Shown: piece by piece, positions 1-8,589 of the stretch
How the letters are laid out: each line of letters opens with the position of its first letter
Numbering within the stretch: the stretch's first letter is position 1
Source of the DNA: Skermanella stibiiresistens SB22
GTDB taxonomy: Bacteria > Pseudomonadota > Alphaproteobacteria > Azospirillales > Azospirillaceae
Direction: 5' to 3'
Assembly (NCBI RefSeq): GCF_000576635.1
Contig: NZ_AVFL01000002.1
Location: 124,001 to 188,000 of the forward strand
DNA: 64,000 nt
The notes under the pieces: generated by a model
The model's database searches: none
What the model was told of the DNA's origin: nothing
What the model saw: only the letters and a program-made list of their open reading frames with translations
Position numbers and translations under genes: made by a program

Positions 1-498
1 GCGTCGATCCATCGGGGGGACGCCGATATCGGATTCGTGGAGGGAACCGTCGATGACGCCGCCCTCGTGGTCGAACCCGTGGCGGAGGACGAACTGGCGC
101 TGGTGGTGCCTCCTGGACACCCCTGGGCGATGCCGTCATTTGATTTGAAACCTGCCCACGACTTGAAAACCGCGCGGTGGATCTCGCGAGAGGCGGGTTC
201 CGGGACCAGATCGATTTTCGAAGCCGCTCTCCCAAACCTGGGTGTCCAGCCGCGAGATCTAAACATCGCGTTGGAGCTTCCGTCGAATGAGGCGGTGCGT
301 GCGGCGGTCGAGGCGGGCGCCGGCGTGACCGTTATTTCCCGATTGGTGGTGGCGGGGTCATTGAAGGCCGGGACGTTGGTCGCCGTCGGCATCGACTTGC
401 CAAAACGTCAATTCTTCGCGCTGAGGCATGGCGAGCGCTATGTCACGCGGGCCGGGCGCGCGTTGCGAGATCTGATTTTCGAGAACGCGGGCTGCTGA
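1..498 (+). CDS. LysR-type transcriptional regulator, C-terminal fragment (cut by window edge)
   Basis: The reading frame is open from the first base, so the gene begins outside the window. About 165 residues remain, all from the inducer-binding (periplasmic-binding-like) half of a LysR regulator. Recognisable stretches are HRGDADIGFVEG near the start, DELALVVPPGHPWA, and SREAGSGTRSIFEAAL, which is typical of LysR effector domains. An internal GTG at 37 is just a codon of the longer protein. The N-terminal winged helix-turn-helix is missing, so neither target genes nor ligand can be inferred. The stop is at 496-498. Confidence 0.85.
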   Translation, partial: ASIHRGDADIGFVEGTVDDAALVVEPVAEDELALVVPPGHPWAMPSFDLKPAHDLKTARWISREAGSGTRSIFEAALPNLGVQPRDLNIALELPSNEAVRAAVEAGAGVTVISRLVVAGSLKAGTLVAVGIDLPKRQFFALRHGERYVTRAGRALRDLIFENAGC

Positions 499-631
499 CC
501 TGGGTGGGGGGAAACTGGGTGGATGGGCAAATCGGCGGGATAGGAACGCGCCGATGCGGCGCGCGGACGTGTGGGCCACGCGCCGCATCGGCAAGTCCCC
601 AAGAATTCCCGTCAGTCTTGGCGTCCAGCGC

Positions 632-709
632 TCAGCGCAGACCAACGAGCGAGAGAACCGCGATCACGACGACAATCACGCCGATGATGTAAAAGATGTT
701 CCGCCCCAC
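632..709 (-). CDS. tiny single-pass membrane protein, 25 aa
   Basis: This is a short frame too small for routine gene finding. It starts at GTG (709) behind a GGAG six bases upstream, which decides this start. The peptide begins MGRNIFYIIG, continues as an almost unbroken run of Val, Ile and Leu, and ends SLVGLR: one transmembrane helix with a positive residue at each end. The frame stays open further upstream to an ATG at 841, but that extension has no ribosome binding site and unconvincing composition. I cannot assign a function; tiny Ile/Val-rich membrane peptides of this type are common in alphaproteobacteria. Confidence 0.55.
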   Translation of the reverse strand: MGRNIFYIIGVIVVVIAVLSLVGLR

Positions 710-937
710 TTGATTCTCCAACGTTGGTTTGTCGATGTAGGTCAGAACGTCCGGGGGTCGATGAAAGTTCCCACCCGCTCGCCCGCCACTGAGCCCTGCT
801 TTCCCGGACGCGATCGAGATGCAACCGTAAAAACGGAACATAGGCAGAACATTTTGCTTGATGTTCCACCTCTGTTCTTTCAGTATTCCGATATCGCCAA
901 GCCGGCGATCGCTGGATCACCTGAAAGGGAGGATACG

Positions 938-1039
938 ATGTCGGTTCCCAAGTTTCTCACGGAGTTCGTGGGCTTCGCTGGTCTCATCACCACATTGTAT
1001 GGCTGGACCGTGGTTGGGCACGTGCTGGGTCTGCGCTGA
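938..1039 (+). CDS. small membrane protein, 33 aa
   Basis: An ATG at 938 is preceded by a strong Shine-Dalgarno sequence (GGGAGG, about six bases away). It opens a 33-residue peptide starting MSVPKFLTEF and ending VVGHVLGLR, with one hydrophobic helix in the middle (FAGLITTLYGWTVVG). Longer frames that begin at 554 or 858 lack such a site. It lies opposite to and near the other tiny membrane gene at 632-709, with no recognisable partner. Function unknown; the ribosome binding site is the main argument that it is real. Confidence 0.6.
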   Translation: MSVPKFLTEFVGFAGLITTLYGWTVVGHVLGLR

Positions 1040-1074
1040 GCTGAATCAGCCAAGTGATCGCGGCGGTCGATACG

Positions 1075-1114
1075 AAAAAAGCCGATGCCAAGGTGTCTAC
1101 CTTGTCATCGGCTT
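1075..1114 (-). terminator. intrinsic terminator downstream of the helix-turn-helix gene
   Basis: A long stem (AAGCCGATG-x-CAAGGT paired with ACCTTG-x-CATCGGCTT, loop GTCT) is followed on the minus strand by a run of T (read as A at 1075-1080 on the plus strand). It lies about 115 bases beyond the stop codon of the gene at 1231-2190 and fits that transcript. Confidence 0.75.
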
Positions 1115-1230
1115 GATCAAACCGCGCTATATTCTTCACTAACATCGATGGCATCTGGTAATTCAAGCGGGAGAGGAAGTATTGCCCCTCCTTTTCAAAT
1201 TATCGAATACTCCGTGCAGCGAAACCGTCG

Positions 1231-2190
1231 TCAGCGAGGACGGCGCGCGGCCCGGTGCGCCGGGATCGGAATCGGGCGATTCACCTGTTCGTCACGACGG
1301 CTGGCCGACATGTCGATTTCGATGCGGGCGAGTGCCTTGCGCAATTCGTGAACCGCATCATGCAACGTCTGAATGCTGCCTTCGCCCGGTGCCTGTTTCC
1401 AACCACGATAGGCGACCAAGCAGGACCGGGCCGTATCGCGCAGCCTGCCCTCGACGGCATCGACCGGGGGGGCCGGTTCCGCCCTGCCCGACGGCGTGGC
1501 TGGACGCGGAGCTTCCGCAGCGGGAGCGGCTTGGACCGGTGTCGGTGCCGCGGCCGGGGTAGGGGCCGGACGGCTTTCGACCGGAGAGGGTTGCGGCGTG
1601 GACGGCGCGCTCCGGCCAATATCCGACGCACGCAGCTGGGTTCTTCCCTCCGAATTGGCGTGCCGTCGGACCAGCGGCCGCGACTCGATCGGATCGATGG
1701 GCGGAGTGGCGGGTTGCTCCGCGGCGATCGGACGCTGAACGGCGGGACGATCCACCACCGGGCTGGGCTCGGGCGTCGATGCCTCGGGGGCGACTTCGTC
1801 CGGTTGTTGGGACTCCGAAGCGGACGCTTCCGAAAGGCTTGGCTCCGCGGTCGCTTCCGCTGGACTGGACGTGGAGGCTGTCTCCGGCTCGGCCACGGTC
1901 TCCGTCCCGCCACCGCCCGCCTCGACCTGACCGCCGTCGGCCAAGCTTGGCTGGGAGGACGCCGGTTCCATACCCGAAGCCTCGGCCTTGCGAACTATGT
2001 AGGAGATGGCGCTGGGGGTGCAGTCGAACTCCCGTGCGATCGCGGACAATGTCGCGCCCGCCCGGTGCCGCTCCAGGATGTGCGGCCAAGCCGACTGTGG
2101 AATTCGGCCGCGCCGCTTGGGCGCCTCCGGCTCATTGCCGGCTTCAGCGCTCATGATATCGCTCGGTTGCCAGAGGGAAGATTGCGTCAT
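1231..2190 (-). CDS. helix-turn-helix protein with long Pro/Ala-rich linker
   Basis: A protein of about 319 aa in three parts. Residues ~25-75 hold a basic patch (KRRGRIP) and a homeodomain-like helix-turn-helix (GATLSAIAREFDCTPSAIS). Residues ~85-250 are a low-complexity Pro/Ala/Glu-rich linker. The last ~75 residues form a predicted helical domain (LRDTARSCLVAYRGWKQAPG) with a basic tail. It is probably a DNA-binding protein in which the linker separates the binding domain from a C-terminal interaction domain. Start: ATG at 2190 is preferred over the TTG at 2319, which would add a poor leader; ATG at 2154 is also possible because the folded part begins after it. A terminator follows. Targets unknown. 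Confidence 0.7.
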   Translation of the reverse strand: MTQSSLWQPSDIMSAEAGNEPEAPKRRGRIPQSAWPHILERHRAGATLSAIAREFDCTPSAISYIVRKAEASGMEPASSQPSLADGGQVEAGGGGTETVAEPETASTSSPAEATAEPSLSEASASESQQPDEVAPEASTPEPSPVVDRPAVQRPIAAEQPATPPIDPIESRPLVRRHANSEGRTQLRASDIGRSAPSTPQPSPVESRPAPTPAAAPTPVQAAPAAEAPRPATPSGRAEPAPPVDAVEGRLRDTARSCLVAYRGWKQAPGEGSIQTLHDAVHELRKALARIEIDMSASRRDEQVNRPIPIPAHRAARRPR

Positions 2191-3008
2191 TGGTTCGGTG
2201 ACTTTGCTCGGAGAAATGTGCGCAAACAGCGCGGCGTCCTCCCAGAGGGCAGCTACGTTTACGCATGACAGCGGTTGAGATGTGGTCTCTTGATAACAAT
2301 ATTGGGTATTCGCCCTCAAATTACCAGCACCGTTTTCAAACGTACAGGAGAATTATCGGCGCTATGGCGAATTTTTGCGGCGTGATATCGCGGAAACCGA
2401 GAAGTTCGGCTGATTGAATGAAGCGATATTCGGAGTTTGTTGATTTCACGTACCGCGAATCGGACGTTTTCAAGACGACGCGAGCAGCGAAACGCGTGTT
2501 TCGCGGCTTGGGAACGTCTCCGCGCGACTCGTGACAATCCGGGAGTAGCCACCGGGAGATCCGGCGTCCCCAGTCGAGTTGCACGAAGATTCCCGCCATC
2601 ACGATCCGGATAATGGCTTATTCATTTATTGAAAAGGTTCTTTCATTACAGCCTAAAGTAATACTTCGCGGCTCGTCGTTCATGAAAGTCTTGCTGATGG
2701 CGTTTTTCCGCCAACTTTCCAACCAAATTTGAGCCGCCGGGGAGGGGCTGGCGCCCTTGGGTCGCGTCGCGCGCGGGGGATCGCGCATGGTTTTGTCTCG
2801 GCGTTGGCGCCCTGATGTCGCCGTGTTTATGCTTCCTTTAAGTCGATGACGCAACGAGCATCATGCGTGCCGTGTTGATTTGGGGTGTTCCGTCGCCATG
2901 GGGCACCCAATTTTCCAATCTGACCAAACCGCCTGTTTCGCGAGCGAGGCGGAGGTCACGATTTCTACCGCCGCCTTGTTTCGCCCAGCTGCTTTCGGAG
3001 GACCGTTC
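2191..3008. other. intergenic region, about 820 bp, no convincing gene
   Basis: This stretch lies between the divergent helix-turn-helix and protease genes and has lower GC than its surroundings, especially around 2290-2460 and 2610-2690. Short frames exist on both strands (for example minus 2618-2854), but none has a good ribosome binding site or a family resemblance I recognise. It must contain the promoters of both flanking genes, but I could not pick out clear -35/-10 pairs. Confidence 0.5.
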
Positions 3009-4577
3009 ATGATCCCGTCTCACCATCGCCAGCACCGTGCCGGAGTCGGTCGACGGCTGCTGGCATTGCCGCTTGCCGTGTTCATCGGCGCAGCCGGTCT
3101 CGGCTCGCCGGTGCCGGCATCGGCGCAGAGCGGGCCGCCCGGCTTCGCCGATCTCGCGGAGGAACAGATAAAGACAGTCGTGAACATCTCCACGACACAA
3201 ACGCGGGGGCAGGGTGGCCCCACCTTGCCGGGCGCTCCTCCGGGCCGCGGTCCCGGCCAAGGCCCGGGTCCCGGCGGTCCGCGCGGCCCCGGTGGGCCGG
3301 GTGGTCCAGACGTTCCGGAGTTTCCGCCGGGATCGCCATTCGAGGAGTTCTTCCGCCAGTTCCGCGAGCAGCAACCGTCGCCGCGGCCGGTCACCGCGCT
3401 GGGCTCCGGCTTCATCATCGACTCCAGCGGTCTGGTCGTGACGAACAACCACGTCGTCGCCGACGCCGATCAGATCCAGGTGACGCTCCACGACGACACG
3501 GTGCTGGACGCGGAACTGGTGGGCAACGATCCGCTGACCGACTTGGCGCTGCTCAGGATCAAGACCGACAAGCCGCTGCCGGCGGCGCGTTGGGGCGACT
3601 CGAACAAGATGCGGATCGGCGACTGGGTGATGGCGATCGGCAACCCGTTCGGCTTGGGCGGCACCGTCACCACCGGCATCCTGTCGGCCCGCGCCCGTGA
3701 CATCAACCAGGGTCCCTACGACGAATTCCTGCAGACCGACGCCTCGATCAACCGCGGCAATTCGGGCGGACCGCTGTTCAACATGGCGGGAGAGGTGATC
3801 GGCATCAACACCGCGATCTTCTCGCCGACCGGCGGCAGCATCGGCATCGGCTTCGCCGTGCCGTCATCCCTGGCGAGCCCCGTTCTCGACCAGATCCGGG
3901 ACCATGGCAAGCCTCGCCGCGGCTGGCTCGGCGTCCAGATCCAGGGCGTCACGCCCGAGATCGCCGAGAGCCTGCAACTGCCGGAACCGCGGGGCGCCTT
4001 GGTCACGACCGTCACCGGCGGCGGGCCCGCCGAGAAGGCCGGCATCAAGCAGGGCGACGTCATCCTGAAGTTCAACGGGCAGGATGTCGACGCCATGCGC
4101 CAGTTGCCGCGTCTGGTCGCCGACACGCCGATCGGCCAGCAGGCCGATGTCGTCATCCAGCGCGCCGGCGAGAACCAGACCATCAAGGTCACGGTCGGTG
4201 ACATGGACGCGGCGCAGCAGGCCGCCGCCACGACCAACGAGCCGACGACCGGCGGCGATGGCGGAAACGCTCCCGAAACGACCGAGACCCTGGGCATGAC
4301 CCTGGCTCCCCTGGACGCGACAGTGCGTCAGGCCTTCAGCATCCCTGACACCGTCGAAGGGGTGGTCGTGACCGACTCCGCACAGGACAGTCCCGCAGCG
4401 GGGCAGGGGATCGCGCCGGGCGACGTCATCGTCGAGGTCGGGCAGGAGCCCGTGAAGAGCCCGGACGACGTCACCTCGCGGATCGACAAGGCCCGCGAGG
4501 CCGGCCGCAAGAACGTGCTGATGCTGTTGAGCCGCGGCGGAGAGTTGCGCTTCGTGCCGCTGCCGCTGGAAGGCTGA
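3009..4577 (+). CDS. degP: DegP/DegQ-type periplasmic serine endoprotease
   Basis: A 522-aa HtrA-family protease that degrades or refolds misfolded periplasmic proteins. The ATG at 3009 follows GGAGGA and opens a signal peptide ending ASA-Q around residue 40. The trypsin-like domain shows the full triad: His148 (TNNHVV), Asp178 (LTDLALL) and Ser252 (NRGNSGGPLF). Two PDZ domains follow, at about 295-390 and 430-515. An unusual Gly/Pro-rich insert (residues ~68-105, repeated GPGG units) lies between the signal peptide and the protease core, in the region of the LA loop of DegP. The frame remains open upstream to 2880, but that extension would bury the signal peptide. No partner sensor kinase is adjacent. 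Confidence 0.95.
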   Translation: MIPSHHRQHRAGVGRRLLALPLAVFIGAAGLGSPVPASAQSGPPGFADLAEEQIKTVVNISTTQTRGQGGPTLPGAPPGRGPGQGPGPGGPRGPGGPGGPDVPEFPPGSPFEEFFRQFREQQPSPRPVTALGSGFIIDSSGLVVTNNHVVADADQIQVTLHDDTVLDAELVGNDPLTDLALLRIKTDKPLPAARWGDSNKMRIGDWVMAIGNPFGLGGTVTTGILSARARDINQGPYDEFLQTDASINRGNSGGPLFNMAGEVIGINTAIFSPTGGSIGIGFAVPSSLASPVLDQIRDHGKPRRGWLGVQIQGVTPEIAESLQLPEPRGALVTTVTGGGPAEKAGIKQGDVILKFNGQDVDAMRQLPRLVADTPIGQQADVVIQRAGENQTIKVTVGDMDAAQQAAATTNEPTTGGDGGNAPETTETLGMTLAPLDATVRQAFSIPDTVEGVVVTDSAQDSPAAGQGIAPGDVIVEVGQEPVKSPDDVTSRIDKAREAGRKNVLMLLSRGGELRFVPLPLEG

Positions 4578-4613
4578 CGAGGCGGTCGCTGGGTGGCGGC
4601 GGTGATCCGCCGC

Positions 4614-5087
4614 TCAGCGGCGCTTCGACAACATCCGCCCAATCAGAATACCAGTGCCGACGGCGAGCAGCATCAACAGGCCGGAATGGTTGCGATCCCG
4701 CCGCTCGACACGCCGGACGCGACCGCCCTGCGACGGGTCCGGACGGCCCGGTGGGCTCGCGGGCGCTTCCGCCTTGGCGGCTGCCGGGCTGACCGGTGCC
4801 AAGTTTCGGAGAGACGCCGCCGCCTCGGCTCGGGCGCGGGCGGCGCGCTCTCCCGCCGCTCCGAGTTTCGCCGAGGCGTCCCTGACCCAGTCGGCGACAT
4901 CACGGTGCGCCTGTTCGCGGCTCATGGCGTAGGTGTCCGCCACCGCCTCGGCCAAGTCGGCGATCAGGGTTTCGGCTGTTCCTTGAAGGTCGTCAAGCCT
5001 CGCTCGTGGAATTCGGTGCCATTTCTCGACCGCGAGCTCTTTGTACTTGCTCCAGTTCAGTTCGATGCCGCTCACGTCGAAGTTCAT
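4614..5087 (-). CDS. CsbD-like protein with C-terminal membrane anchor
   Basis: A protein of 157 aa. The N-terminal part (ELNWSKYKELAVEKWHRIP, then LDDLQG) follows the pattern of CsbD/YjbJ small stress proteins. Residues ~45-95 are a charged helix, followed by an Ala/Pro-rich spacer. The end is one transmembrane helix (LLMLLAVGTGILIGRML) with a basic KRR tail, so it would be anchored with the CsbD-like part in the cytoplasm. The ATG at 5087 is chosen because the longer frame to 5240 adds a non-homologous leader and runs into the divergent gene at 5193. Canonical CsbD proteins are soluble and about 60 aa, so the anchor is a variation. Exact function unknown. Confidence 0.75.
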   Translation of the reverse strand: MNFDVSGIELNWSKYKELAVEKWHRIPRARLDDLQGTAETLIADLAEAVADTYAMSREQAHRDVADWVRDASAKLGAAGERAARARAEAAASLRNLAPVSPAAAKAEAPASPPGRPDPSQGGRVRRVERRDRNHSGLLMLLAVGTGILIGRMLSKRR

Positions 5088-5192
5088 GGCCCGTCCCCGA
5101 TCCGTCCGGTGTTCAACAGGAAGAAGAACTCGACAGGTGAACAAACCGCCGACCGCTCCGGTTCCGGCTAGCCATACCGGAGGAGGCATCCG

Positions 5193-6212
5193 GTGCCGAA
5201 GGAACTGACCCATATCCTGTTCGCCGACTCGGTCTCGCAAAGGCTCCGGAGCGCGGGTCAGTCCGGATTGGCCGACAGTCTCGCCGGCGACAGGGCGTCA
5301 TTCCATTTCGGCTCGATGGCACCCGACACCTTGTTCTATCAGGTGACTGTGCCTTTGCTCGATCGCGATCACCGACCTTGGGGCGATGTCATCCATGGCG
5401 GCGCGGGGGAGGATACCGGCGCTCCGATCCGCGACATGCTGGAACAGCTGGCCGGAACCGGCGACGATGCCAAGTTCGCCTTCGTCTGTGGTTTCCTGAC
5501 CCACATGGCCCTGGATATCGTCTTCCACCCCTGGGTCTACGCCGTGTCCGGCCAGTACTACGACGATGATCCGGTCAGGCGCACCGAGTCACAGGCGCGG
5601 CATCGGCTGGTCGAATCGTGGCTGGACCTGCTCATGCTGCGCCGGCGCGGCATGGACCTCGGCGACTTCGGGGCGATGGACGCGGTGCGGGCCAATGGCC
5701 CCACCAACCGCGCCTGCCTCGATCTCCTCGCGCGGAGCCTGCGCGCGGTTTGGCGTATCGACGGGGATGTCGGCCGCTATTGCCGGCGGTTCCACGACGT
5801 TCATATGACGCTGACCCGCCTGTTCGCGTCGGAAAACGCGACGGCGGCGGTGGCTGCCCTCAATCGCCTGAGCGGGGGGCGGCTGCGCGCGTTCCTGTGC
5901 CTGTTCTATCCGACCCGGAGAGAGAGGCATCCCGAGGCGTTGTTCGCCTTCGACGGCTTTCGCCATCCCGTCACCGGGAAGTGGGTGGCGGGCGATTTGG
6001 ACGCTTTGTGGAACGAGGCCGCGGCGCTGGCGTCCGACCTGCTGACCGCCGCCGCCGAGATCAGGGCGGGCGCGCCATCGGCGCGGCTGGACGTCGTCCT
6101 CCGGGGCCGCAGCCTGGACGTGGGCCTGGCCAACTGTCCCGCCAGCCGGGCCGTCCACTTCGACATCTTTCCGGCCGAGCGTATGTGGGGCTATCCCGGC
6201 CCACCCCCTTGA
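5193..6212 (+). CDS. zinc-dependent phospholipase C-like protein
   Basis: A 339-aa protein starting at GTG behind GGAGGAGG. The N-terminus (KELTHILFADSVSQRL) and the His/Asp pattern (FHFGSMAPDTLFY, FLTHMALDIVFHPWVYA) match the bacterial zinc-dependent phospholipase C / S1-P1-like family (PF00882), whose members coordinate zinc through His and Asp. There is no signal peptide, so it may act in the cytoplasm or on inner-membrane lipids. It is divergent from the membrane-anchored CsbD-like gene across about 105 bp. Substrate unproven. Confidence 0.85.
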   Translation: MPKELTHILFADSVSQRLRSAGQSGLADSLAGDRASFHFGSMAPDTLFYQVTVPLLDRDHRPWGDVIHGGAGEDTGAPIRDMLEQLAGTGDDAKFAFVCGFLTHMALDIVFHPWVYAVSGQYYDDDPVRRTESQARHRLVESWLDLLMLRRRGMDLGDFGAMDAVRANGPTNRACLDLLARSLRAVWRIDGDVGRYCRRFHDVHMTLTRLFASENATAAVAALNRLSGGRLRAFLCLFYPTRRERHPEALFAFDGFRHPVTGKWVAGDLDALWNEAAALASDLLTAAAEIRAGAPSARLDVVLRGRSLDVGLANCPASRAVHFDIFPAERMWGYPGPPP

Positions 6213-6240
6213 GGAACGGGGCCGGGACGCCACCGAAGCG

Positions 6241-6588
6241 TTACTTCGCGGCGATGACCGCGATCTCCACCTGATACTTCGGAGCGGCCAGCTTGGCCTC
6301 GACCGTGGCGCGGACCGGCGGGTTGGCGGGATCGACCCACGCTTCCCAAGCGGCGTTCAGCGCGCCGAAATGCGCCATGTCGCTGAGATAGACGGTCGCC
6401 GACAGCAGCTTGCCCTTGTCGGTCCCGACGAGGGCCAGCAACTCGTCGATCTCCTTCAGGATCTGCTCGGTCTGGCCCTGCGCGTCGGCGGTGGTGTCCT
6501 CGGCGACCTGACCCGCCAGATACACCGTGTCATTGTGAACGACCACCTGACACATGCGCGGGCCGATCTTGAAACGCTGGATGGACAT
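6241..6588 (-). CDS. RidA/YjgF-family enamine/imine deaminase
   Basis: A 115-aa protein of the RidA superfamily, which hydrolyses reactive enamine/imine intermediates released by PLP enzymes. Family features are VYLAGQVAEDT in the N-terminal third, the helix QTEQILKEIDELLALVG, TVYLSDMAHFGALNAAWEAWV, and NPPVRATVEAKLAAP, which carries the conserved Arg that binds the substrate carboxylate. It reads in the same direction as the ROK kinase, 99 bases downstream, so co-transcription is possible. The paralogue group cannot be fixed from sequence alone. Confidence 0.9.
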   Translation of the reverse strand: MSIQRFKIGPRMCQVVVHNDTVYLAGQVAEDTTADAQGQTEQILKEIDELLALVGTDKGKLLSATVYLSDMAHFGALNAAWEAWVDPANPPVRATVEAKLAAPKYQVEIAVIAAK

Positions 6589-6687
6589 CGATGCTGTTCC
6601 CCTGGATTTTCACGATTGGACTTGTACGAGGCGGGCTTGGCCTTCCGGCGAGGCGGTTCTCGCACCGCGCCGGACCCGGCGCAAGCC

Positions 6688-7605
6688 TCAAAGCGACGGT
6701 TCCCCGTCGGCGCCCCAGAGCCACGCGGCACCGCGCACACCACTCGAATCACCGTGGCGGGCCGGGACGATGGTCGTCTCGACGGTGTCGGCGACGCACC
6801 AGCGGTCGATCAACGGCGGCAGCATCCCATACAGGGCCGCGATGTTGGACATGCCACCGCCCAGCACGATCACGTCGGGGTCGAGCACGTCGATGACCAT
6901 CGTCAGGCCCCGCGCCAAACGGTCGGCGTAGCGCTCCAGGCTGGCGACCGCGTTTGGATCGCCGGTGCGGGCCTTGGCCGCGATTTCCAAGGCGGACAGC
7001 CGCTCACCGGTCACCCGCTCGTGGTCGGCCGCGAAGCCGGGGCCGGAAACCCACGTCTCGATGCAGCCGGGACGGCCGCAGTAGCAGGTCGGGCCCGGAT
7101 GTTCATCACCGCCAAGCCATGGCAGCGAGGTGTGGCCCCATTCGCCGGCGATGGCGTTGCGGCCGCTCAGCGGCTTGCCGTCTATCACGATGCCGGCGCC
7201 GGTTCCCGTCCCGATGATGGCGCCGAACACGGTGCCGAAGCCGGCGCCCGCGCCATCGGCCGCCTCCGACACGGCGAAGCAATTGGCGTCGTTCTGGACC
7301 CGAACCGGGCGATCCACCATCCGGGCGAGATCGTCTCCCAAATGATGCCCGATCAGCCACGTGGAATTGGCCTTCCTGACCAGTCCGGTCGTCGGGACGA
7401 CGACGCCGGGGATGCCGACGCCGACGCTGCCGCGCGCGCCGCACTCATCCTCCAGCCACGCCACGAGACCGGCCAGCGCGTCCAAGGTTGCTGCATAATT
7501 GTCACGGGGAGTGCCAATTCGCAGACGGGCCAGTTCCCGGCCGTTGCGGTCGATGGCGATTCCCTCGACTTTGGTGCCCCCGAGATCGATGCCAATACGG
7601 ATCAT
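6688..7605 (-). CDS. ROK-family sugar kinase
   Basis: A 305-aa ROK kinase that phosphorylates a hexose or amino-sugar. It starts at ATG 7605 with the phosphate-binding motif (GIDLGGTKVEGIAID). The ROK signature and zinc-binding segment are present (GEWGHTSLPW, then CYCGRPGCIETWVSGPG). The length matches fructokinase (Mak), glucokinase and NagK types. No sugar transporter is adjacent, so the substrate is open; nagA at 59918 is too far away to count as context. The frame extends to 7680, but the GIDLGGT motif fixes the start. Confidence 0.9.
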   Translation of the reverse strand: MIRIGIDLGGTKVEGIAIDRNGRELARLRIGTPRDNYAATLDALAGLVAWLEDECGARGSVGVGIPGVVVPTTGLVRKANSTWLIGHHLGDDLARMVDRPVRVQNDANCFAVSEAADGAGAGFGTVFGAIIGTGTGAGIVIDGKPLSGRNAIAGEWGHTSLPWLGGDEHPGPTCYCGRPGCIETWVSGPGFAADHERVTGERLSALEIAAKARTGDPNAVASLERYADRLARGLTMVIDVLDPDVIVLGGGMSNIAALYGMLPPLIDRWCVADTVETTIVPARHGDSSGVRGAAWLWGADGEPSL

Positions 7606-7800
7606 TGAGAAGAAGACCAGCGGATCAAGTGGTTGATGGACATGTCGGCGGAGCTTACCCGATCGGGCCAGCTTCCCCACCGCGAAAAAAAAGCGGCGGG
7701 TGTTCGTTGTATGTCAACGCATGATCAGGCAGAGTGCGCCGAAATCGGTAACGCTTTCGCGACAGCAACCCCATCCGGAATTTCGACAGGGCCGTTTCCC

Positions 7801-8511
7801 ATGAGCAGTGCCACCTCTCCCGAGACTTCGTCGCGCCAAACCCTGCGCCGGGCCATCACGGCCGCCACCGCCGCTTGCGTGCTGGCGGCGTCGTCCTCGG
7901 CTTGGGCCAAATCGGTCTGCTACTCCCCGGCGGAATACGACGCCGAGCAGGCCATGCGCCTCCACACCGAGTTGATGGTGATCGGCCTGACCTGCAATTC
8001 GGTGCAGCAGGAACGGAAGCTGTTCGCGAAGTACCAGGAATTCACGACCAAGCACCGCGTCAAGCTGATGGGTTGGGAAAAGACCCTGATCGGTCACTTC
8101 CGCCAGACCGACAAGGCCAACCCGACCCGCAAGTTCGATGATTTCCGGACGGTGCTGGCCAACGAGATCGCCCAGCGCGCGGCGCTGCTGACGCCGCCGG
8201 TGTTCTGCCAGTCGCACAGCGACCGGGTCGATCAGGCGATCGGCATGAGCGACGGGGAACTCACCAAGTACCTGTCGAATGACGTGGCGGGGCAGATCGG
8301 CGAGGCTCCTCCCTGCGGTGTCGCCGTCGCCGAACTGCTCGAGGATGACGGCGCCGTCAAGGTGGCGCAGGTTTCCAAGAAGGCTCCCGTCCAAGGCAAG
8401 AAGGCCGACAAGGCGTCCTCCCAGTCGAAGCCGGCCAAGACCGCCGCCCCGGCCAAGACCGCCTCGGCCAAACCGGCCAAGACGATCGTCACCGCCGCCA
8501 AAGTTGACTGA
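7801..8511 (+). CDS. secreted or periplasmic protein with Lys/Ala-rich tail
   Basis: A 236-aa protein of unknown function. It begins with an Arg-containing signal sequence (RQTLRRAITAATAACVLAA, cleavage probably near SAWA-K). The mature part has a helical core with three or four Cys residues (KSVCYSPAEYDAEQAMRLH, VIGLTCNSVQQE, PPVFCQSHSD, EAPPCGVAV). The last ~50 residues are repetitive Lys/Ala/Pro (KPAKTAAPAKTASAKPAKT), a composition that could bind an acidic polymer such as cell wall or DNA. The ATG at 7801 is chosen because it places the signal peptide at the N-terminus; an upstream ATG at 7711 is possible. Confidence 0.65.
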   Translation: MSSATSPETSSRQTLRRAITAATAACVLAASSSAWAKSVCYSPAEYDAEQAMRLHTELMVIGLTCNSVQQERKLFAKYQEFTTKHRVKLMGWEKTLIGHFRQTDKANPTRKFDDFRTVLANEIAQRAALLTPPVFCQSHSDRVDQAIGMSDGELTKYLSNDVAGQIGEAPPCGVAVAELLEDDGAVKVAQVSKKAPVQGKKADKASSQSKPAKTAAPAKTASAKPAKTIVTAAKVD

Positions 8512-8542
8512 TCGCGGTGGTGGAGTAATTCTGAAACCTGAC

Positions 8543-8576
8543 GGCGGCCGAACACCATCCCGGCAATCCGGCCGCC
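8543..8576 (+). promoter_or_regulatory. hairpin just upstream of azlC
   Basis: A perfect 8-bp inverted repeat (GGCGGCCG ... CGGCCGCC, 18-base loop) ends 13 bases before the azlC start codon and next to its AGGA ribosome binding site. There is no T run, so it is either a weak terminator of the upstream gene or a structure affecting azlC translation. Confidence 0.4.
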
Positions 8577-8589
8577 ATTCAGGATACCG

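Noticed and set aside
2618-2854. 78-residue minus-strand frame in the gap before degP
   Set aside because: No ribosome binding site at its ATG codons and no family resemblance; left as intergenic.
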